Source of the DNA: an uncultured Saprospiraceae bacterium | GTDB lineage: Bacteria; Bacteroidota; Bacteroidia; Chitinophagales; Saprospiraceae | Length of the DNA: 16,500 nt | NCBI GenBank assembly: GCA_938039305.1 | Contig: CALHUZ010000152.1 | Span: 1-16,500 of the forward strand | Direction: 5' to 3' | Shown here: positions 1 to 9,166 of the stretch, piece by piece | Numbering within the stretch: position 1 is the stretch's first letter | Layout: every line of letters starts with the position of its first letter | Position numbers and translations under genes: made by a program | Notes under the pieces: generated by a model | Database searches by the model: none | The model's input: the letters and a program-made list of their open reading frames with translations, nothing else | What the model was told of the DNA's origin: nothing

Positions 1-3000
1 CTGCTTGATGATTTTGATCAAATTGCAGGAGAAATAAGAATACTTGAAGGTTCACTCAATACAAATGATAATGGGGTAACTACTCCGTCCATTCAAGTTC
101 CAGCAGGAACAGCAAACGTTGGTCTTGATTTGGGATCATCTATTGTGACAATTCTTGGGCCTGTCGGAACGGGGCCACAAATGATATTGGCAAATGATAA
201 TCTTAATTTCGATGGTACAAATTCAATCATTAATTTCTTTGGTGAAGACGCACTCTTAGAGCTTACTGGAGATATCCCATATTCATTTGGAGCAATCAAC
301 TTTGTAGAGGCTAATGCAAGACTGAGAACAGTACTTCCTACAGGTTCTTTAGCGCCATTCATCAATGAACTAACTTTTAATAGAGACGGACTAATAACTG
401 GTGATCATATTATACAAACCCTTACGGTAGCTAATCAATATACATTGCTTTTAGAAAATGGTGCGAGACAAACGATAGGTGATATACTTTCTCCTTTAGA
501 TCAGTGCTTTGGTGATGCAAGAATAATAGCTCAGATGGATAATGGTCCAATGGCTATGATTCAAACTAATACTGCAAGTTTTGCAGGACCTTTCTTTATG
601 AGAGGTATTGAAGGGGTTAGAACAGGAACTATAACAGTTTTTGGTGGGTATGATGGAGGAAATAATAGCGGTTTCAATTTCAATGCTAATCCCAATATCT
701 ACTATTGGATAGGAAATGGAGGAAGCTGGAATGATCCTAATAATTGGTCCAGAACATCAGGTGGCACAAGTGATGGATGTATCCCCAAATCAGTTGATAT
801 TGTAATATTCGACGATAACTCTTTCCCTGGCGGTGCAACGGCAGGATTCGAAATCACAAGTGATATTCCAATTTATATTAATGCAATCAACTTTCTAAAT
901 GAAAGTTTTGTCGGTGCAATAAGAGCCCCTTCTCTTCACATGTTAGCTGGAGAACAAGTAAGTGCATTAACTCCAAATAATAGACTTGTTGTAAGGTCTC
1001 CTTTTCTACAATGGAACATCCCAGATGTATACATAACCAGTATCGATCAAAGTGGTAGCACCGGAAACACTGACAACTTTAGAGTTGAAGTGACACCATC
1101 TCTTTTAAATAATATTTTTATCAATGGTGATGATGGATCACGTGTCAGACTCGATACGGCTTTAATAGTAAGAGGAACTATTGACCTAACGGGAGGCGAG
1201 TTCTTTACTAATGGATATGACGTAGCAGCAGAGTCCATTCTTGCAATAAATGCACCTGCTAGACTAAGATTGGACAGTTCTACGATTACAATCAATGGTA
1301 TATATGATGGAGTCAACTATCCACTTACCATCGATATGATCACTAGTATCTCAGCACGAGGAACCACATGGATATATACCCAAGAAGAGTCAGGGTTTAG
1401 TATTGATCAAGGAAGTATCGGAGATGTTGTTTTTGAAAACAACATGGGTACTGCGAGGATGCTGGTGACGGATGACGTCACAATAGGGACATTGACTATT
1501 ATGAATGATGGATCATTCGGTGGTGCTGATTATGCTATCGACAGCTTGATCTTTAGTCCTGGACATACCTATGTACTTGAAGGTGGTGTAGATGTGAATG
1601 TAGACAGCTATTTCGAAGGTCGCGGAGATGAATGTAATCCAATCACCTTTAGAACAAGTGGGGATGCTATCGATGAAGACTTCACGATGGCTTCTGATAT
1701 ATCACTTGTCCTCAGTTTTATGAGAATCTTTGATGTCTCTGCAATTGGAGGTGGGTCTTTCTTTGCTGGACAAAGGAGTGAAGGGATTCGGACCGATGGT
1801 TGGACTTTTCCAACTGATGAGGAAAATAGAATGGCCAGAGAATTCTTAGGCGAAGACATAGTAGCTTGTAATGACTCAATCATAATGCTTAGTCCATTTG
1901 ACGCAAGTGCAATAATGGATATCAGATGGGCGGTTAATGGGACCGATGTCAGCTCTGATCTCGACTATACGATCGATATCACTGCTACTCAAGTGATTGC
2001 TTTCGTTACGACACCAAGTGGATGTCCAATTAGCGATACAATAGATGTTGACTTTGCAGTATCATTTGAGTTAACTCCAATGATGGATCGTCAAGTTTGT
2101 CAAGGGGCGACTACTCTACTCGATCCTGGATTCTCTGATGCAACTGCCTCCTACACGTGGAGTACAATTGGCTCAACTGATGTCTTAGATGTAACAGAAA
2201 CAATAAGCGTGAGCGAGACAGCAAACTATACTGTAGAAGTGGATAGAGGTGGATGCGTCGAGCGAGATACCGTCGAGATAGAAAGAATCGACCTTGAGCC
2301 ATTTGCAGATGTTTTTGATGGTCTCACTGATCTAAGTCTTTGCTCAGATGATTCGAGAACCTTCACGGCTCCGAACTTCACAAGGAATACGACTTCTTAT
2401 GAATGGAATGATGCTACAAGTACTAATACCATAGACATATCAGAAGCCACGCAGCCAGCTGATAGCATCTACTATATAGCAGTAACGGAGGGTGTTTGTT
2501 CAGATACATTACGCTTGAAGGTGAGCTTTGATCCAGTGATCATCCAAGATCAGGTCATTGTAAATATGGATACAACTATCTGTGCAGGCGATGAGGCGAC
2601 TCTAAGTGTCGCTGCAGGGTTTGATAGTGTATCATGGAACAATGGTTTAATGGATATGACCATTCCTGTCGACAGACAGAATACTGTGACCTATGTAGCC
2701 GAAGTATTTAGAGGTGTATGTCGAGAGACAGCGGAACGTACCGTGACTGTGACGCAGCTCACTGATGTATCTTTAGGTGCTGATATAGTCATCTGTGAGG
2801 ATGAAACACTTCAGATACCTAAGCGGGCTGGAGTTAATCTTCCTTTGACCTGGAGAGATTCAACTACACAATCCGTACTTTCTAATTCTGATACACTTGA
2901 TGTACCGATTGTAGTCGGAAGATCTGTATATATACTCGAAGCCGAAGAAGGGCTTTGCTTTTCAAGAGACACAATAGCTGTAACTATAGAAGCTGCTCCA

Positions 3001-6000
3001 ATCTTAAATCTTAATACAACGGATACAACTATATGTATCAATGAATCACTTGACTTAATAGTAGCGACAGAGCCTGATGTCACATACACTTGGAGCACTA
3101 ATGAAACAGGAGCAACCATAACAGTTACTGATGAGGATGCTTATGAGCTTACTGCAGAAAGGGGAAGATGTACAGTCGACACTTTTGTAAATGTAGGCGT
3201 GTTAGATCTAGGTGCATTTAGTATCGGACCGGCTGATACAACCTTATGTATGGGCGATGTTCTTTCTTTAGATGCTACCCTACCCGGTTCAGTCAACTAC
3301 ACCTGGTCAGTAGCTGCTAACACAGGACCTACTCTTGAAGTAAGTTCTGATGATAGATATACGGTAGAAGTAAGTTCTGGTAATTGCTCAGTAAATGATA
3401 CAATTGATGTGGCATTTGACACACCGATTGATTTCGAACTAACACAAACTGCTGGTTCAGGAGACACTATCATTTGTGCAGGGTCGACACTTTCATATCC
3501 CGCCTTCTCATTTCAGGTTGCTGAGTGGACAGACCTTACGAGCAATGACCCGTTAAGTTCAGATCCAACATTTGCAATAGCGGATGAAGGAAGCTATGAA
3601 CTTGCGGTGACTAATGGAGTTTGTGTAACAAGAGATACCGTGGACATCTCTGTAGAAGATCTTGGAACTCTTGATATAGGTCCTCGAGACACTACTCTTT
3701 GCTTAGGGGAAATGCTTTCTTTAGATGCGACTATTCCCGGCAACGTTTCTTACGAATGGTCTATACCAGTGAATGGGCCAATAATCGATGTGAATACTGA
3801 AGCAACTTATGATGTTAGAGTTAGTTCTGACAACTGTTTTCTAGTAGATACCATTAGTCTAACTATTGATATGCCAGAGATCTTTGACCTCAACCAGGCT
3901 GCTGGCACGTCAGATACAATCATATGCGCAGGAGAGACACTATCATATCCATCCTTCACATTTGCAAATGCTGTCTGGAGCGACTTAAGTGGAAACGAAC
4001 TTAGTACAGATCCGGCCTTTGTTATAGAAAATGAAGGCAGCTTTGAGCTGATGGTCATTAATGGAGTTTGTGTCACAAGAGATACAATCAACATGACGAT
4101 TTTAGATCTTGGATCACTCGATATCGGACCTCGAGATACTACTCTTTGTCTAGGAGAAACCCTTTCATTAGATGCTACTCTTCCGGGTATGCTTGATTAT
4201 CAATGGTCAGTGCTTGGTGTAGGACCAATAGCTATCACGGGGTCAGTATTTGATGTAAATTCTGAAGGCACATATGATGTCAGAGTTAGTTCTCCAAACT
4301 GTTCTGTGGCAGATACAATTGAATTGACTTTTGATATGCCAGCCGTATTTGATCTGAACCAGATAGCTGGCGCAACAGATACTACTATCTGTGCCGGAAC
4401 AGAACTTTCCTACTCTTCATTCACTTTTGCTGATGCAGTATGGAACGACTTAGGAAGTAATGATATGCTTAGTACAGATCCAACATTCGGATTAGCAGAT
4501 GCAGGAAGCTACGAACTAACAGTTACAACAGGCGTGTGTGTAACAAGTGATACTATCAATCTACTTATTCAAGAATTACCAATACTTGATTTGCAAGATT
4601 CATATAGCGCTTGTCAAGGAGAACAAGTTAATCTAAGCACATCGGTTGAACCAAATGTAACCTACGAATGGAGTACCGGTGAAACTGGTAATACTATAAA
4701 TGTATCGACCGATGGTATGTACTCTGTGATGGCTACCCTAAACAACTGTGTTGATACAAATGAAGCAGTCGTTGTCTTTAATAGTTTACCAACTGCCATT
4801 CTTCCTGAGGATACCGATATATGCGATGGTGACAGCATACTACTCTTTAGCTTAACTGATATACCAGGGATGTCTTCAACGAATATTGAAAACGGACTAC
4901 CAATTCGAATTGGAGAATCTTTCTTTGCAAATTCAGCTGCAGATTACGAATTATCCATCACGAATCAATTCAATTGTACAACACTTGATACCTTCACTCT
5001 AACTATAAATCCAACCCCATTTATAACACTTCCAGATTCTACTGGACTTTGTGATGGCGACAGTAGAGACTTAAGTCCTATAATCGAAGGAACACTTCCT
5101 GCTAATACAGAATTCTTATGGTCGTCATCTGAGACTACTGAAATGATCTCAGTACAAACTACAAATCAAGGAGTACTTTATGTGGATGCATTTGTAGATT
5201 ATCCATCTGGTAGATGTTTCACATCTGATACGACTTTTGTAAGTGTTCAAGCGATACCTGATGTAGAACTTTCTGCAGCAACTGCAACTATCTGTTCTGA
5301 TAGTTTATTAGTCATCGGACAAGAAGTACCTGGTGTAACTTACTTATGGAATACCGGTGAGACTACGGCCATGATTACAGTTTCTGACGCAGCTACTTAT
5401 TCTGTAGTTGTAGATATCAAAGGTTGTACAGATACTGATGATATCGATGTAACTACCGTACAGGCGCCAGAAGTGAATATCGGCATGGATACAACTATCT
5501 GCGAAGGTGAACCTATTGTTTTATCAACTGGAAACGGAACGTGGAATACATTGTGGTCAAGCGGCGAAACAACTGAATCAATCACAGTTTCTGACGGAGG
5601 TACAATTAGCGTTTCAGTCGAAGACAATGGTTGCTTTGATACAGATGAAATTACAATTGCAACTAGTGCACTTCCAATATTTGATTTAGGAGACGACATT
5701 GAGATATGTGATCAAGTCGGCACCACACTATCTGTCGACTTGCCTAATACTGACGTCATGTGGAGTACTGGTGAAGCGGGTGCTTCTATATCAGTTCAAG
5801 ATTTTGGAACATATACAGCTACTGCTATCTCTAGTGATGGATGCGAATTCGAAGATGTTATAAATATCACATTTAGAGAGTGTTCACGATTTGGATTATA
5901 TCAACCTAATGTGTTCTCCCCAAGTGCATCAATATCAGAAGATAACAGAAGGTTTTTTGTGACACCATCTTCTTCTGCACGTATAGATGCATTTGAAATC

Positions 6001-6198
6001 AACATATTTGATCGCTGGGGAAATAAGGTATATACATCTACAGATATCAATGAAGGTTGGGATGGTACAACAACTGGCTTCGCTACAAAAGGAGTCAATC
6101 CTGGAGTCTACATGTACTCTATCAAAGTGACATACTCAGATGATTTTGATACTAACAGAACAGATGTCTTTAACGGAGATGTTACGTTGGTTGACTAA
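1..6198 (+). CDS. Giant T9SS-secreted surface adhesin with Ig/PKD-like repeats (5' end missing)
   Basis: The frame is open from the first base, so the gene starts before the window; the TTG at 130 is only an internal codon. The visible part is 2065 residues. The first third is beta-rich and Gly/Asn/Asp-rich, with a WIGNGGSWNDPNNWS motif near residue 233 that is common in Bacteroidota surface proteins. From about residue 640, roughly 18 modules of 60-80 residues follow. They have the pattern D-x-x-[IL]-C-x-G, then Y-x-W-S, then Y-x-V-x-V, then C-x-x-x-D-T, as in Ig-like/PKD-like domains; the two cysteines per module could form a disulfide. The last 99 residues (5899-6195) match the gliding-motility-associated type B sorting domain: PNVFSPS, then INIFDRWGNKVY, then GWDGT, then GVYMYSIKV. 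The protein should cross the outer membrane by T9SS and act as an adhesin or matrix protein; its ligand is unknown. Confidence 0.93.
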   Translation: MLDDFDQIAGEIRILEGSLNTNDNGVTTPSIQVPAGTANVGLDLGSSIVTILGPVGTGPQMILANDNLNFDGTNSIINFFGEDALLELTGDIPYSFGAINFVEANARLRTVLPTGSLAPFINELTFNRDGLITGDHIIQTLTVANQYTLLLENGARQTIGDILSPLDQCFGDARIIAQMDNGPMAMIQTNTASFAGPFFMRGIEGVRTGTITVFGGYDGGNNSGFNFNANPNIYYWIGNGGSWNDPNNWSRTSGGTSDGCIPKSVDIVIFDDNSFPGGATAGFEITSDIPIYINAINFLNESFVGAIRAPSLHMLAGEQVSALTPNNRLVVRSPFLQWNIPDVYITSIDQSGSTGNTDNFRVEVTPSLLNNIFINGDDGSRVRLDTALIVRGTIDLTGGEFFTNGYDVAAESILAINAPARLRLDSSTITINGIYDGVNYPLTIDMITSISARGTTWIYTQEESGFSIDQGSIGDVVFENNMGTARMLVTDDVTIGTLTIMNDGSFGGADYAIDSLIFSPGHTYVLEGGVDVNVDSYFEGRGDECNPITFRTSGDAIDEDFTMASDISLVLSFMRIFDVSAIGGGSFFAGQRSEGIRTDGWTFPTDEENRMAREFLGEDIVACNDSIIMLSPFDASAIMDIRWAVNGTDVSSDLDYTIDITATQVIAFVTTPSGCPISDTIDVDFAVSFELTPMMDRQVCQGATTLLDPGFSDATASYTWSTIGSTDVLDVTETISVSETANYTVEVDRGGCVERDTVEIERIDLEPFADVFDGLTDLSLCSDDSRTFTAPNFTRNTTSYEWNDATSTNTIDISEATQPADSIYYIAVTEGVCSDTLRLKVSFDPVIIQDQVIVNMDTTICAGDEATLSVAAGFDSVSWNNGLMDMTIPVDRQNTVTYVAEVFRGVCRETAERTVTVTQLTDVSLGADIVICEDETLQIPKRAGVNLPLTWRDSTTQSVLSNSDTLDVPIVVGRSVYILEAEEGLCFSRDTIAVTIEAAPILNLNTTDTTICINESLDLIVATEPDVTYTWSTNETGATITVTDEDAYELTAERGRCTVDTFVNVGVLDLGAFSIGPADTTLCMGDVLSLDATLPGSVNYTWSVAANTGPTLEVSSDDRYTVEVSSGNCSVNDTIDVAFDTPIDFELTQTAGSGDTIICAGSTLSYPAFSFQVAEWTDLTSNDPLSSDPTFAIADEGSYELAVTNGVCVTRDTVDISVEDLGTLDIGPRDTTLCLGEMLSLDATIPGNVSYEWSIPVNGPIIDVNTEATYDVRVSSDNCFLVDTISLTIDMPEIFDLNQAAGTSDTIICAGETLSYPSFTFANAVWSDLSGNELSTDPAFVIENEGSFELMVINGVCVTRDTINMTILDLGSLDIGPRDTTLCLGETLSLDATLPGMLDYQWSVLGVGPIAITGSVFDVNSEGTYDVRVSSPNCSVADTIELTFDMPAVFDLNQIAGATDTTICAGTELSYSSFTFADAVWNDLGSNDMLSTDPTFGLADAGSYELTVTTGVCVTSDTINLLIQELPILDLQDSYSACQGEQVNLSTSVEPNVTYEWSTGETGNTINVSTDGMYSVMATLNNCVDTNEAVVVFNSLPTAILPEDTDICDGDSILLFSLTDIPGMSSTNIENGLPIRIGESFFANSAADYELSITNQFNCTTLDTFTLTINPTPFITLPDSTGLCDGDSRDLSPIIEGTLPANTEFLWSSSETTEMISVQTTNQGVLYVDAFVDYPSGRCFTSDTTFVSVQAIPDVELSAATATICSDSLLVIGQEVPGVTYLWNTGETTAMITVSDAATYSVVVDIKGCTDTDDIDVTTVQAPEVNIGMDTTICEGEPIVLSTGNGTWNTLWSSGETTESITVSDGGTISVSVEDNGCFDTDEITIATSALPIFDLGDDIEICDQVGTTLSVDLPNTDVMWSTGEAGASISVQDFGTYTATAISSDGCEFEDVINITFRECSRFGLYQPNVFSPSASISEDNRRFFVTPSSSARIDAFEINIFDRWGNKVYTSTDINEGWDGTTTGFATKGVNPGVYMYSIKVTYSDDFDTNRTDVFNGDVTLVD
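3223..4588 (+). repeat. Three tandem copies of a two-module unit inside the adhesin
   Basis: Three consecutive units start at about 3223, 3676 and 4123 and are about 450 bp each. Every unit holds one module beginning IGPxDTTLC-x-G and a second beginning near AG-x-x-DT-x-ICAG and ending GVCVT-x-DT. The two modules alternate strictly (A-B-A-B-A-B). Their similarity is clearly higher than to the other modules of the protein, which points to recent duplication of a two-domain block. The second and third A modules both begin with the peptide IGPRDTTLCLGE. Confidence 0.85.
5899..6195 (+). other. T9SS type B C-terminal sorting domain (CHU_C-like)
   Basis: This is the last 99 codons of the adhesin. 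It contains PNVFSPS, the FDRWGNKVY core, GWDGT, GVYMYSIKV and a final GDVTLVD. The order and spacing are those of the gliding-motility-associated C-terminal domain, which targets cargo to the type IX secretion pore. The assignment rests on motif recognition. Confidence 0.9.
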
Positions 6199-6223
6199 GT
6201 CATATTAAAGGCAAAATGGTCAA

Positions 6224-6248
6224 GTACAATTACATTTTAAGATTGTAC
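6224..6248. terminator. Weak inverted repeat between convergent genes
   Basis: The 7-bp arms GTACAAT (6224-6230) and ATTGTAC (6242-6248) flank an 11-base AT-rich loop. The element lies in the 51-bp gap between the adhesin stop and the rimM stop. It could be a shared bidirectional terminator, but the stem is AT-rich, the loop is large and there is no strong T tract on either side. Confidence 0.3.
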
Positions 6249-6249
6249 A

Positions 6250-6771
6250 CTATACTAAACCTTCGGGCAGGTCCATGTGAATGATCTGTGCTGCTTCATC
6301 TATGTCTGTGATTAAAGAAGGATGCATAGGGATCAATATCTCATTGCCTTCAGCTGACATGATGATAGCCATCTCTTGTTGAGGATATTCATCTACTCTG
6401 CTGATAGCACCAATATCTCCAAGTGACTTATCATGTATGTGCATCCCTACGATAGCAGACGTCTTCTCTTGGGCGTCCATTATATCTTGAGCATGCTTGA
6501 TATCTTTCTTAAGCACATACATAGAGTTCTTATGATACGCTTGCATGTCCTCTACACTATCTATGTGCTCTAACTTTATAATTATGTCTTTCGTCTCTTG
6601 GCGCTCTTGAACATAGAAAGGTACTTTATATCCATCTATCTCCAGAAAGATAAACTCTTGTTGCATAAAGTCTTCTTTCCATTCATCAGCAACTACCACT
6701 CGAGCATGACCCTTATAGCCATGGCCTTTTCTGATGTAGCCTACTTGTATAAATTCTTCTTGATCGAGCAC
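6250..6771 (-). CDS. rimM: Ribosome maturation factor RimM
   Basis: The protein has 173 residues, the usual length for RimM, which binds ribosomal protein S19 and helps mature the 16S rRNA 3' domain of the 30S subunit. The N-terminal domain opens with VGYIRKGHGYKGHARV (about residues 10-25), the family G-x-I-x-x-x-H-G-x-K-G signature. The C-terminal PRC-barrel half (about 105-170) has VGMHIHD, then EMAIIM, GNEILIPMHPSLI and the closing MDLPEGLV. The start is GTG at 6771, five bases after the stop of the preceding lipoprotein gene, and I see no better in-frame start. The spacing suggests co-transcription with the lipoprotein. In many bacteria rimM sits with rpsP and trmD; neither is next to it here. 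Confidence 0.9.
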   Translation of the reverse strand: MLDQEEFIQVGYIRKGHGYKGHARVVVADEWKEDFMQQEFIFLEIDGYKVPFYVQERQETKDIIIKLEHIDSVEDMQAYHKNSMYVLKKDIKHAQDIMDAQEKTSAIVGMHIHDKSLGDIGAISRVDEYPQQEMAIIMSAEGNEILIPMHPSLITDIDEAAQIIHMDLPEGLV

Positions 6772-6776
6772 AGTTC

Positions 6777-7508
6777 TTATTGATTGATGATATGCTGGAT
6801 ATAGATATGACCACTTTCTGCTTTTTCACTCCAGCTTTCATTTGCGCAAGCATCGAAGCACTGAGTATCAAGGACCTCTATCTTTCGATAAATTAAACCG
6901 ATACCATCAGCGTACTTCTCTTCTACCCTTCTTAGCTCGATATTGTTTTCATAATCAGCAAGTGATACAGAAGTTACTTCATTATAAGTTTGACCCACTA
7001 TCTTCACACTTTCATTCATCTGAGTGATTTTGGACTGCCAGTTTTTATAATAGTCTATCGGCTCGTTTCCAATTACAATTGGAGCTGAATCATCGAATAA
7101 AGCATTAGCGTCCCATGTATCATTTTGTCTAATAGGCAATCGAAGCTTAATGTAGCGTCTGTTATCTTCTATTCTAATTGCTTGATTATCTGTAATCATA
7201 GATTGCCATGATTGCTGATAAGTCCATGTGCCTCCGTCAACGGGTTTTACAAACCTATCGACAACATGTACCGTAGCACCTGTGTCATCTATAAATTCAT
7301 CGACAACAGTCTCCCGAAGTTGATAACTGAGCGTATCTATTTGTCCTCGTGAAGTGAATATGAATTCTGATACCTCATAAGAGATCGAATGATCGATATC
7401 TAAAGGAAATAATACAGAAGAGGAGATTAATTCTTGAGAGTTAGAAGGATCATCTGGAGTGCATCCTAATAAAAACACCAATATGAGAAATCCAGCTATC
7501 CTGATCAT
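6777..7508 (-). CDS. Predicted lipoprotein, function unknown
   Basis: The 243-residue protein begins MIRIAGFLILVFLLGC, a short lipoprotein signal with lipobox LLGC (Cys16), followed by TPDDPS. An Asp at +2 or +3 has no known retention role in Bacteroidota, so membrane sorting is uncertain. The rest looks beta-rich, with alternating polar and hydrophobic residues, and has a late cysteine pair (QCFDACANES). I do not recognise a family. The frame could begin at TTG 7514, but I prefer ATG 7508: it gives a normal signal peptide, and a candidate promoter 19 bases upstream would leave almost no leader for the TTG. It is followed at once by rimM and lies 87 bp downstream of the exbD genes on the same strand. 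Confidence 0.8.
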   Translation of the reverse strand: MIRIAGFLILVFLLGCTPDDPSNSQELISSSVLFPLDIDHSISYEVSEFIFTSRGQIDTLSYQLRETVVDEFIDDTGATVHVVDRFVKPVDGGTWTYQQSWQSMITDNQAIRIEDNRRYIKLRLPIRQNDTWDANALFDDSAPIVIGNEPIDYYKNWQSKITQMNESVKIVGQTYNEVTSVSLADYENNIELRRVEEKYADGIGLIYRKIEVLDTQCFDACANESWSEKAESGHIYIQHIINQ

Positions 7509-7526
7509 AATCAACTAACTTTCAAT

Positions 7527-7553
7527 CAAATATATATTAAAAATAAATGTCAA
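7527..7553 (-). promoter_or_regulatory. Candidate Bacteroidota promoter for the lipoprotein-rimM pair
   Basis: On the minus strand TATATTTG (7527-7534) fits the -7 consensus TAnnTTTG exactly. A TTG lies upstream at 7551-7553 with a spacer of 16, shorter than the usual 19-21. The predicted start of transcription, about 7520, would give a leader of about 12 bases before ATG 7508. If real, it uncouples the lipoprotein and rimM from the exb genes. Confidence 0.4.
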
Positions 7554-7595
7554 GGAAGCGGGCAACCTATTCTTTGTAGCCACTACCAAATAAGA

Positions 7596-7988
7596 CTAAG
7601 GTGTCAGAAGCATTGTTTCTACCTTATATCGCTGCGCTATGTCAATCACGGCCACAACATATTGGTTCGGAACATTAGGGTCCGGGGTAATCGTCATACT
7701 CACTGGGCGGCCTTTTTTGCCAAGAGCTATAACAGCTTTTTCAATTCTATTTTTAGAAACCTTCTTTCCACCAATCCAATATGAACCATCTCTTTTTATA
7801 GTCACATTAGCAGGTGGTGCTTTGAGTTCAGTATTGTTTTTACGCTTACCAGGTAGCTTAAGATTTAGCGCATTTGGCACGACCATAGAAGATGTGAGCA
7901 TGAAGAATATCAATAACAAAAAGATAATGTCTGTTAATGAAGACATACTAAACTCCGCGCTCGCCTTATTCTTTTTTCTTAATGCCAT
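7596..7988 (-). CDS. exbD: ExbD/TolR-family biopolymer transport protein (paralogue 1, promoter-distal)
   Basis: This 130-residue protein is a normal-length ExbD. A short basic cytoplasmic tail (MALRKKNKASAEFSM) precedes one membrane helix, about residues 17-35, with SSLTDIIFLLLIFFML. Asp20 in the helix is the conserved proton-path residue of ExbD/TolR. A periplasmic domain of about 90 residues follows. With ExbB it should use the proton gradient to drive TonB-type transport or a Tol-like envelope function. The gene starts 6 bases after the stop of the upstream exbD, so the two are surely co-transcribed. The N-terminal 35 residues are nearly the same as in the neighbour; the periplasmic parts differ strongly. 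Confidence 0.92.
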   Translation of the reverse strand: MALRKKNKASAEFSMSSLTDIIFLLLIFFMLTSSMVVPNALNLKLPGKRKNNTELKAPPANVTIKRDGSYWIGGKKVSKNRIEKAVIALGKKGRPVSMTITPDPNVPNQYVVAVIDIAQRYKVETMLLTP

Positions 7989-7994
7989 CTTGAC

Positions 7995-8393
7995 TTAGCC
8001 TTTAGGTTGTTTAGTTGCGATAATCGCCCTCATCTTAAGAGAACTTGCTATCTCCATCACTTCATTGACTCTTTTCCATGGGACGCCCACTTCAGAGACA
8101 ATAGCTACTGTGGCATATTCTTTATTAGTCGCTACTTTATCGGCTTGCTGAATTAGCTTTTTGATATCCCTCATCTTAGCTATCTTACCATTGAATTTAA
8201 CTGCCCCATCAACTGTCATCATAACAGTGTAATCGGTCGGAGCTACTGTCTTCGAACTGGATTCTGGAAGATCGATATTGATCTGAATCATAGAAGAAGT
8301 AAGCATAAAGAATATCAACAACAAGAAGATGATGTCTGTCAATGATGACATACTAAATGCTGCACTTACTTTATTTCTTTTTTTAACCGCCAT
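7995..8393 (-). CDS. exbD: ExbD/TolR-family biopolymer transport protein (paralogue 2)
   Basis: The protein has 132 residues and the same plan as the adjacent paralogue: basic tail MAVKKRNKVSAAFSM, one transmembrane helix with SSLTDIIFLLLIFFML and the key Asp20, then a periplasmic domain. After the helix it has IQINIDLPESSS where the neighbour has VVPNALNLKLPG. The periplasmic half shares little with the neighbour, so the two probably form a heteromer or serve different TonB partners (inference). The start is the ATG at 8391-8393. The gap from the exbB stop is 31 bp. No tonB lies in the window. Confidence 0.92.
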   Translation of the reverse strand: MAVKKRNKVSAAFSMSSLTDIIFLLLIFFMLTSSMIQINIDLPESSSKTVAPTDYTVMMTVDGAVKFNGKIAKMRDIKKLIQQADKVATNKEYATVAIVSEVGVPWKRVNEVMEIASSLKMRAIIATKQPKG

Positions 8394-8424
8394 ATGGGTT
8401 TATACTGGTCTTGCTTAAGTTAAG

Positions 8425-9108
8425 TTATGCGGGTTCTTGTAATAAGTCCATGAACTCTAAACTGGTACGCTCCATGTTGTAAATCACCTTTTCAACATTG
8501 GCGACTAAGAGGTTATATGCTACGAAAGCGAAAATACCTACGAAGAGACCAAATGCCGTTGTCAAAAGGGCTTGATAGATACCAGCTGCGAGTACGTCTG
8601 GCGTTACATTCTGCTCTGTTGCCATCGTTCTAAAAGCTAAGATCATACCTGTCACTGTACCGAAGAAACCAATCATCGGAGCAGCACCTGCTATACTTGC
8701 AAGAGTAGAGAGATTCTTCTCCAACTTAAAAACTTCAAGATTTCCAACATTTTCAATAGCTGCGTCGATGTCCTTAAGTGGCTTACCGATGCGCATCAGG
8801 CCTTTTTCGATCATTCTTGCCACAGGCGTATTTTTGGTAGTACAAAGGGCTTGTGCCCCTTGTATATTGCCAGCTGCTACCGAAGCTCTTATATTGTCAA
8901 CGAATGACTGGTCAATTCTACCTGCCTTCTTAATAGTCATGTAGCGTTCAAAGAAGATGGCTACAGCTATAACTGAAAGTACAAGTAAGATACCTATGAT
9001 GATCAGAGATAAAATACCTCCTTGCATGATCAACTCCAACAGCCCTTGCTTCACTACTTCATCTCCTTCTGCTTCTGCCTGCCACATGATAAATCCAATA
9101 GATTGCAT
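8425..9108 (-). CDS. exbB: MotA/TolQ/ExbB proton channel family protein
   Basis: The 227-residue protein has three predicted membrane helices at about 31-53, 136-160 and 178-203, with a large cytoplasmic loop between the first two, as in ExbB/TolQ. The signature APMIGFFGTVTGMI spans residues 143-156, and the last helix holds ALLTTAFGLFVGI, the Thr/Ala-rich pore-lining segment. It forms the pentameric proton channel that works with ExbD. It is the first gene of the minus-strand block, with a candidate promoter about 60 bases upstream. The start is ATG 9108; a later ATG (Met8) is possible. Confidence 0.94.
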   Translation of the reverse strand: MQSIGFIMWQAEAEGDEVVKQGLLELIMQGGILSLIIIGILLVLSVIAVAIFFERYMTIKKAGRIDQSFVDNIRASVAAGNIQGAQALCTTKNTPVARMIEKGLMRIGKPLKDIDAAIENVGNLEVFKLEKNLSTLASIAGAAPMIGFFGTVTGMILAFRTMATEQNVTPDVLAAGIYQALLTTAFGLFVGIFAFVAYNLLVANVEKVIYNMERTSLEFMDLLQEPA

Positions 9109-9166
9109 ATTTTTCGTAAGTTTTGTCTAAAACGTTATTGCCTACGGTACTTAGTGCACCGAAGAG

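Noticed and set aside
93..365. Minus-strand ORFs inside the adhesin (93-365, 1047-1316, 1608-1883, 2811-3119, 3807-4094, 5397-5699 and similar)
   Set aside because: They are Ser/Val-rich mirror frames of a strongly supported coding sequence and match no family pattern.
7639..7998. Plus-strand ORF of 119 codons opposite exbD
   Set aside because: It is antisense to a clear ExbD gene; its hydrophobic look comes from the complement of the membrane-helix codons.
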